Assembly: GCF_049898325.1 (NCBI RefSeq)
Contig: NZ_JAFCXL010000001.1
Span: 372,001-436,000 of the forward strand
Length of the DNA: 64,000 nt
From: JAFCUW01 sp049898325
Lineage (GTDB): Bacteria; Pseudomonadota; Gammaproteobacteria; Burkholderiales; Burkholderiaceae_D
Reading direction: 5' to 3'
Part shown: in pieces, positions 60,581 to 64,000 of the stretch
Layout of the letters: the number at the start of each line of letters is the position of its first letter
Numbering within the stretch: position 1 is the first letter of the stretch
Translations under genes and position numbers: made by a program
Notes under the pieces: model-generated
Database searches by the model: none
The model's input: only the letters and a program-made list of their open reading frames with translations
Told to the model about the DNA's origin: nothing

Positions 60581-61497
60581 CAACGGTCCTGGTCCGGTTT
60601 TTCCAGCGACACGGGGGGCGGCGCGGCCGCTTTGCCCTTGAAGCGCTGGAACACGGAGGCGCCCAGCGCGGCCACGGCGACGAAAATGATTTTCTTGAAG
60701 GCCAGCAGCAGCGCGAACAACTTGCCGAACATCCCCAGCTTGGCCGCCACCCCGCCCGCCACCAGCGCCGCCAGGCCGTACTCGGCGACCTTGTCGGTCT
60801 TGCTGTCGAAATCGGCGTAACGATTACCGGCGGTAAATTCCGTAAAGCCCGTCACCGTCCGCATGTCTTGCTTGATCTGGCTGATCTGGCCCGCATCGGC
60901 GACGGCGTTGAGCACCAGCACGCCCTCACGCCCCAGCACGCGCACATTGTAATTGAGCGTGTCGTGCGCCGAATCGTCGAAACGGATCTGCTTGGCCCAG
61001 TACATCTTGTGGCTGGCCTTGTCATAGCTGGGGCGTTCGGCCCACCCCTGCAGGCGCATGCCCGCGTAGCCTTGCTTCTTGCGCTCGGCATTGCCGTCGT
61101 CGATCGACGCCTGCATGTCCTTGAGCAGGCTGTCGTAATTGATGCTGTCGGCGTCGTCGTCCTTGATGTGGCCATCCTTGTCGTAAGTCACCACCACCGC
61201 CCAGCCGCCCTCGCTCAGTACACCAGGCGCGGCCGGCACAATCATCCCCAGCGTGCTGGCGTCGGGCGGATTGCCCCACATTGCCAACAGCCGCGAGGCA
61301 TCGGCCGGCGGCAGGTAGCGGAAACTGGCCGGTAACTGCAAGGTGGCAATTTTGCCGGGCAAGGCAATCGTCCCTTCCTGAAAATGCAGCGACGCCAGGA
61401 ACGCGTCCTTGTCCATGGCCGGCGCCGCAGCCTCCTGCGCCCGCGCCATCGCCACACAGAAAAGCGCACCCACCACGAGCGCCAGCAACTTGTTCAT
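60580..61497 (-). CDS. DUF2167 membrane protein
   Basis: A 305-residue exported protein: signal peptide NKLLALVVGALFCVAMARA, then the DUF2167 domain (FQEGTIALPGKIATLQLPASFRYLPPADASRLLAMWGNPP onward, with YDKASHKMYWAKQIRFDD), and towards the C-terminus two membrane segments (ALVAGGVAAKLGMFGKLFALLLAF, IIFVAVAALGASVFQRF). Function of DUF2167 is not known. Its stop codon overlaps the M50 protease start, suggesting the pair work together. The region upstream has a terminator of the head-GIN gene. Confidence 0.88.
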   Translation of the reverse strand: MNKLLALVVGALFCVAMARAQEAAAPAMDKDAFLASLHFQEGTIALPGKIATLQLPASFRYLPPADASRLLAMWGNPPDASTLGMIVPAAPGVLSEGGWAVVVTYDKDGHIKDDDADSINYDSLLKDMQASIDDGNAERKKQGYAGMRLQGWAERPSYDKASHKMYWAKQIRFDDSAHDTLNYNVRVLGREGVLVLNAVADAGQISQIKQDMRTVTGFTEFTAGNRYADFDSKTDKVAEYGLAALVAGGVAAKLGMFGKLFALLLAFKKIIFVAVAALGASVFQRFKGKAAAPPPVSLEKPDQDR

Positions 61498-61512
61498 GCA
61501 TGTCTCCAGTCG

Positions 61513-61537
61513 AAAAAAGGGCCGGACAGGCCGGCCT
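61513..61537 (-). terminator. Intrinsic terminator after the head-GIN gene
   Basis: On the minus strand GGCCGG (61531-61536) and CCGGCC (61520-61525) form a stem with a 5-base loop, then a C and six T residues. It separates this transcript from the DUF2167 operon. Confidence 0.8.
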
Positions 61538-61604
61538 CAATATTCCAATGAAGAAAGTTACAAGTCAATCAATGATTTGTTATTAGCATTGTTTTGCAAC
61601 ACAC

Positions 61605-62462
61605 TCAGTTCAGCACGGTGACGTTTTTGCCCGATACCTGGCGCTGGGCCGGGTTGCCGTAGACGGTGATATGGCCCGAGCCGCTGGTCTGCGCCAGCAC
61701 GCTGCGCTTGACGGTGGCGCTGATGCTGCCCGAGCCACTGGTGATCAGGTCGGCCTGCTCGCTCGTCACGCCGGTCAGGTCGGCGCTGCCCGAGCCGCTG
61801 GTGCGGGCGTTGAGGGCGGTGACGGTGCCGCTGGCCTGCACCGAGCCGGAGCCGCTCACCCGCAGCGACAGTTCGCTGCCGCGCAGGGGACCGAGGCCGG
61901 TGCGACCGGAGCCGGACTGCTCGACGCGGGCGGTGCCCATGCGCAGGCCATGGGCGTTGACCTGGCCGGAGCCGCTGTGCCGCAGGTCCAGGCTGGCGAC
62001 CTGCCCGGTCAGGGTGGTGCTGCCCGAGCCGCTCTTGGCAAAGTCCAGCGCCTCGCCGTTGAAATCATTGACGGTCAGGCGCCCGGAACCGCTGGCGCGC
62101 AGCAGCACGAGCGAAGGCGTGGTGTAGGTCACGCGCAGGTTGTTCGACGAGCGCACATCGCCGTCGACCCACACGCGCAGCACCCCGCCCGAGACTTCGC
62201 TGCGAATGAGCGGCAGCAGGTTGCTGTCGGCGTCGATCGCCAGCGTGGTGGCCGGCCCCACCCGCACCGTCACGTCGAGCGGGCCGCTCACCTCGAGGCC
62301 GCTCACCGTGCCCACCTGGCGCACATCATGCGCCAGCGTGCCGTTGCCCGCCACCGCGTTGCTGCTGAAGACGGAGCGGACCTGGACGTCGTCCGTGCCG
62401 GTGACGATGACGGCGCAGCCGGACAGGGCAGCGATGCAGGCGATGGTGATCAGTGAGCGCAT
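61605..62462 (-). CDS. Head-GIN (DUF2807) lipoprotein
   Basis: A 285-residue lipoprotein: lipobox LSGC after MRSLITIACIAA, then a long beta-rich domain. The motif SGSG recurs eight times, about every 20 residues (ASGSGRLTV, KSGSGSTTL, HSGSGQVNA, QSGSGRTGL, VSGSGSVQA, TSGSGSADL, TSGSGSISA, TSGSGHITV), forming the right-handed helical sheet of the DUF2807/head-GIN family. Function of the family is unknown. ATG 62462 is chosen; a longer frame upstream lacks a signal. Confidence 0.88.
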   Translation of the reverse strand: MRSLITIACIAALSGCAVIVTGTDDVQVRSVFSSNAVAGNGTLAHDVRQVGTVSGLEVSGPLDVTVRVGPATTLAIDADSNLLPLIRSEVSGGVLRVWVDGDVRSSNNLRVTYTTPSLVLLRASGSGRLTVNDFNGEALDFAKSGSGSTTLTGQVASLDLRHSGSGQVNAHGLRMGTARVEQSGSGRTGLGPLRGSELSLRVSGSGSVQASGTVTALNARTSGSGSADLTGVTSEQADLITSGSGSISATVKRSVLAQTSGSGHITVYGNPAQRQVSGKNVTVLN

Positions 62463-62582
62463 GGGGTTCCTTGTGTTGGTGGTGGTGGTGCTGGTGGGGC
62501 GCCAGTGTTCCCACTTTAGCAACAACAGCACAGGCGCAACGGGGGACTGCGACAGACTGCGCAAAAGCGGGCACGAACTGCG

Positions 62583-63695
62583 CTAGCGCTGCCCCAGCCG
62601 GGTGTCGCCGAACAACTCCTTGTACTGGCGCGGCTGCGAGCGCCAGTACTGGGGCGGCGCCGTCACCTGGGCGCCCAGTTCGGCCGCCGCATGCCACGGC
62701 CAGCGGGGATCGAACAGCATCGCGCGCGCCAGCGCCACCATGTCGGCCTGGCCGGTGGCGACGATCTGCTCGGCCTGCACCGCTTCGGTGATCATGCCCA
62801 CGCCGATCACCGGCATCGACGTTTCGCGCTTGATGCAGGCGGCGAAGCCGATCTGGTAGCCGGGACCGGCGGGGATCTGCTGCAGGGGCGAGAGGCCGCC
62901 GCTCGAGACGTGCATGAACTGGCAGCCCAGCTTTTCCAGCGCCTGCGTGTAGGCCACGCTTTGCTCGACGTCCCAGCCGCCATCGACCCAGTCGTGGGCG
63001 GAAATGCGCACCCCCACCACCATCGACGCCGGCACCGCCGCGCGCACCGCCTCGAACACTTGTAAGGGGAAGCGCATGCGGTTCTCCAGCGTGCCGCCGT
63101 ACTGGTCGTCGCGCCGGTTCGACAGGGGCGAAAGGAACTGGTGCAGCAGGTAGCCGTGCGCCGAGTGGATTTCGATGGCGTCGAAACCGAGTGCGTGGCT
63201 GCGCCGCGCGGCGCTGGCAAAGCCGTCGATGATGCGCGCCATGCCGGCCTCGTCGAGCGCCGTCGGCACCGTCTCGCCGGCCCCGTGCGGCAGGGCCGAT
63301 GGCGCCACCGTCTGCCAGCCGCCCGCGCCGGGTGCCAGGTTGGCGCCGCCCTCCCAGGGCACGGCGGACGAGGCTTTGCGGCCCGCATGACCGAGCTGGA
63401 TGGCCAGCTTGATGGGGGCGTACTGGCGAATGGCGCGCACGACCGGCGCCAGCGCATCGGCGTGCGCCTCGGACCACAGTCCCAGGTCGGCGGGCGAAAT
63501 GCGCCCTTCCGGCACCACCGCCGTCGCTTCCAGGATCAGCAGCGCCGCGCCCGACAGCGCCAGGTGGCCCAGGTGGATCATGTGCCAGTCGGTGGCCAGG
63601 CCCTCATCGGCCGAGTACTGGCACATCGGCGCGATGGCGATGCGGTTGGCAAGCTGCAGGGGGCCTAGCGAGATGGGGGAAAAAAGTTGGGACAC
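62583..63695 (-). CDS. Old Yellow Enzyme family NADH:flavin oxidoreductase (YqjM-like)
   Basis: A 370-residue FMN-dependent ene-reductase of the OYE family. The classical YqjM marks are present: CQYSA in IAPMCQYSADEG, QLGHAGRK, and the substrate-binding HSAHGYLLHQFLSPLSNRR. It reduces activated alkenes or nitro compounds using NAD(P)H; natural substrate unknown. GTG 63695 has AGGAG 6 nt upstream and fits the usual MSxLFSPI start; an in-frame ATG at 63713 is the alternative. Confidence 0.92.
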   Translation of the reverse strand: MSQLFSPISLGPLQLANRIAIAPMCQYSADEGLATDWHMIHLGHLALSGAALLILEATAVVPEGRISPADLGLWSEAHADALAPVVRAIRQYAPIKLAIQLGHAGRKASSAVPWEGGANLAPGAGGWQTVAPSALPHGAGETVPTALDEAGMARIIDGFASAARRSHALGFDAIEIHSAHGYLLHQFLSPLSNRRDDQYGGTLENRMRFPLQVFEAVRAAVPASMVVGVRISAHDWVDGGWDVEQSVAYTQALEKLGCQFMHVSSGGLSPLQQIPAGPGYQIGFAACIKRETSMPVIGVGMITEAVQAEQIVATGQADMVALARAMLFDPRWPWHAAAELGAQVTAPPQYWRSQPRQYKELFGDTRLGQR

Positions 63696-63754
63696 GGTCG
63701 CTCCTGGGGTCATCGATGCCCCAGTCTACCGGAGTGCGGGCAGCAGCAGCGCCG

Positions 63755-64000
63755 TCAGGCGGTGCGCACCACCATCAGGCCGGCGCGCAAGCCCACCCGC
63801 ACGTCCGGATTGGGAAACACCACGCGCTCCGGCTGCGCGCCGACGTGCCAGCGGGTGTCGCCATCGGTGGCGATCAGCGCGCCCGCCTCCAGGGCCGTGA
63901 AATTTTCCGTCTCGCGCCCGAACGCCATACTGAACGCGTCGCTGCGCTTGACGATTTCCTGCGCCACCGTGAACACGTGCGGGTGAACCGCCGCTGCTGC
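63755..64000 (-). CDS. astE: Succinylglutamate desuccinylase/aspartoacylase (C-terminal part)
   Basis: The last 81 residues of a gene entering from the right edge: HPHVFTVAQEIVKRSDAFSMAFGRETENFTALEAGALIATD followed by ERVVFPNPDVRVGLRAGLMV. This is the C-terminal beta domain of AstE, the last step of the arginine succinyltransferase pathway (succinylglutamate to glutamate and succinate). The zinc-binding part lies outside the window, so the aspartoacylase alternative cannot be excluded. Confidence 0.8.
   Translation of the reverse strand, partial: AAAAVHPHVFTVAQEIVKRSDAFSMAFGRETENFTALEAGALIATDGDTRWHVGAQPERVVFPNPDVRVGLRAGLMVVRTA

Noticed and set aside
1..64000. tRNA, rRNA, CRISPR array, prophage or insertion sequence
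   Set aside because: I found no cloverleaf, no repeat-spacer pattern, no transposase or integrase frame, and no rRNA-like stretch by reading; a tRNA scan would be the deciding test.

Overview
This 64 kb window is a high-GC bacterial chromosome segment, and almost all of it is protein coding. Gene content and order point to a betaproteobacterium of the Oxalobacteraceae (Massilia/Janthinobacterium/Duganella type). Examples are bamE divergent from fur, lptD-surA-pdxA-rsmA divergent from amgK-murU-pepP-ubiH, a three-gene split pnt transhydrogenase, and nudJ-mnmA. The genus is an inference; the sequence itself does not name it. I see no rRNA, tRNA, CRISPR, transposase, integrase or phage gene.

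Layout. 1-646 is the N-terminal part of an HDOD protein running off the left edge. 787-9927 is one long minus-strand housekeeping run: leuS, lptE, holA, proA, hemJ, a DsbA-like isomerase, an rlmL-type methyltransferase and a Bcr/CflA exporter. 10013-15983 holds bamE-dapB-barstar against divergent fur, then hrcA, a HAD hydrolase, two tandem repeat lipoproteins and a small hypothetical gene. 16022-18664 is a sedolisin-like (S53) lipoprotein with four Ig-like repeats. 18943-28978 is the outer-membrane, rRNA and B6 block on minus, with peptidoglycan recycling and ubiquinone genes on plus. 28990-38170 carries an M28 peptidase, pntAA-pntAB-pntB, nudJ-mnmA, a sensor kinase, a degenerate receiver, a stand-alone 5'-nuclease and a GST. 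38294-42932 has a CocE/NonD hydrolase, a frameshifted AraC-type regulator and an S41 peptidase.

42933-47139 is an iron island. feoA-feoB-small Cys-rich protein and bfd-PepSY protein-bfr diverge from a 324 bp region with two Fur-box matches, so Fe(II) uptake, storage and release are probably controlled together; fur itself lies 34 kb away. 47193-50281 is a PfkB kinase, a second GST and purB. 50451-55479 is an envelope/stress group: cytochrome b561, two YceI proteins, a glycine-zipper protein, a GlsB-like protein and a phospholipase D-type enzyme. 55623-64000 has an S46 peptidase, an amino-acid permease, an overlapping DUF2167/M50-protease pair, a head-GIN lipoprotein, an Old Yellow Enzyme and the end of astE.

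The least explained signal is a 162 bp repeat with 19 bp terminal inverted repeats. There are two full copies (30111-30272 and 52289-52450) and one collapsed palindrome (12295-12317). In all three cases the end of the repeat supplies the TAA stop codon of the adjacent minus-strand gene. Both full copies sit between that stop codon and an intrinsic terminator, in other words inside a 3' UTR.
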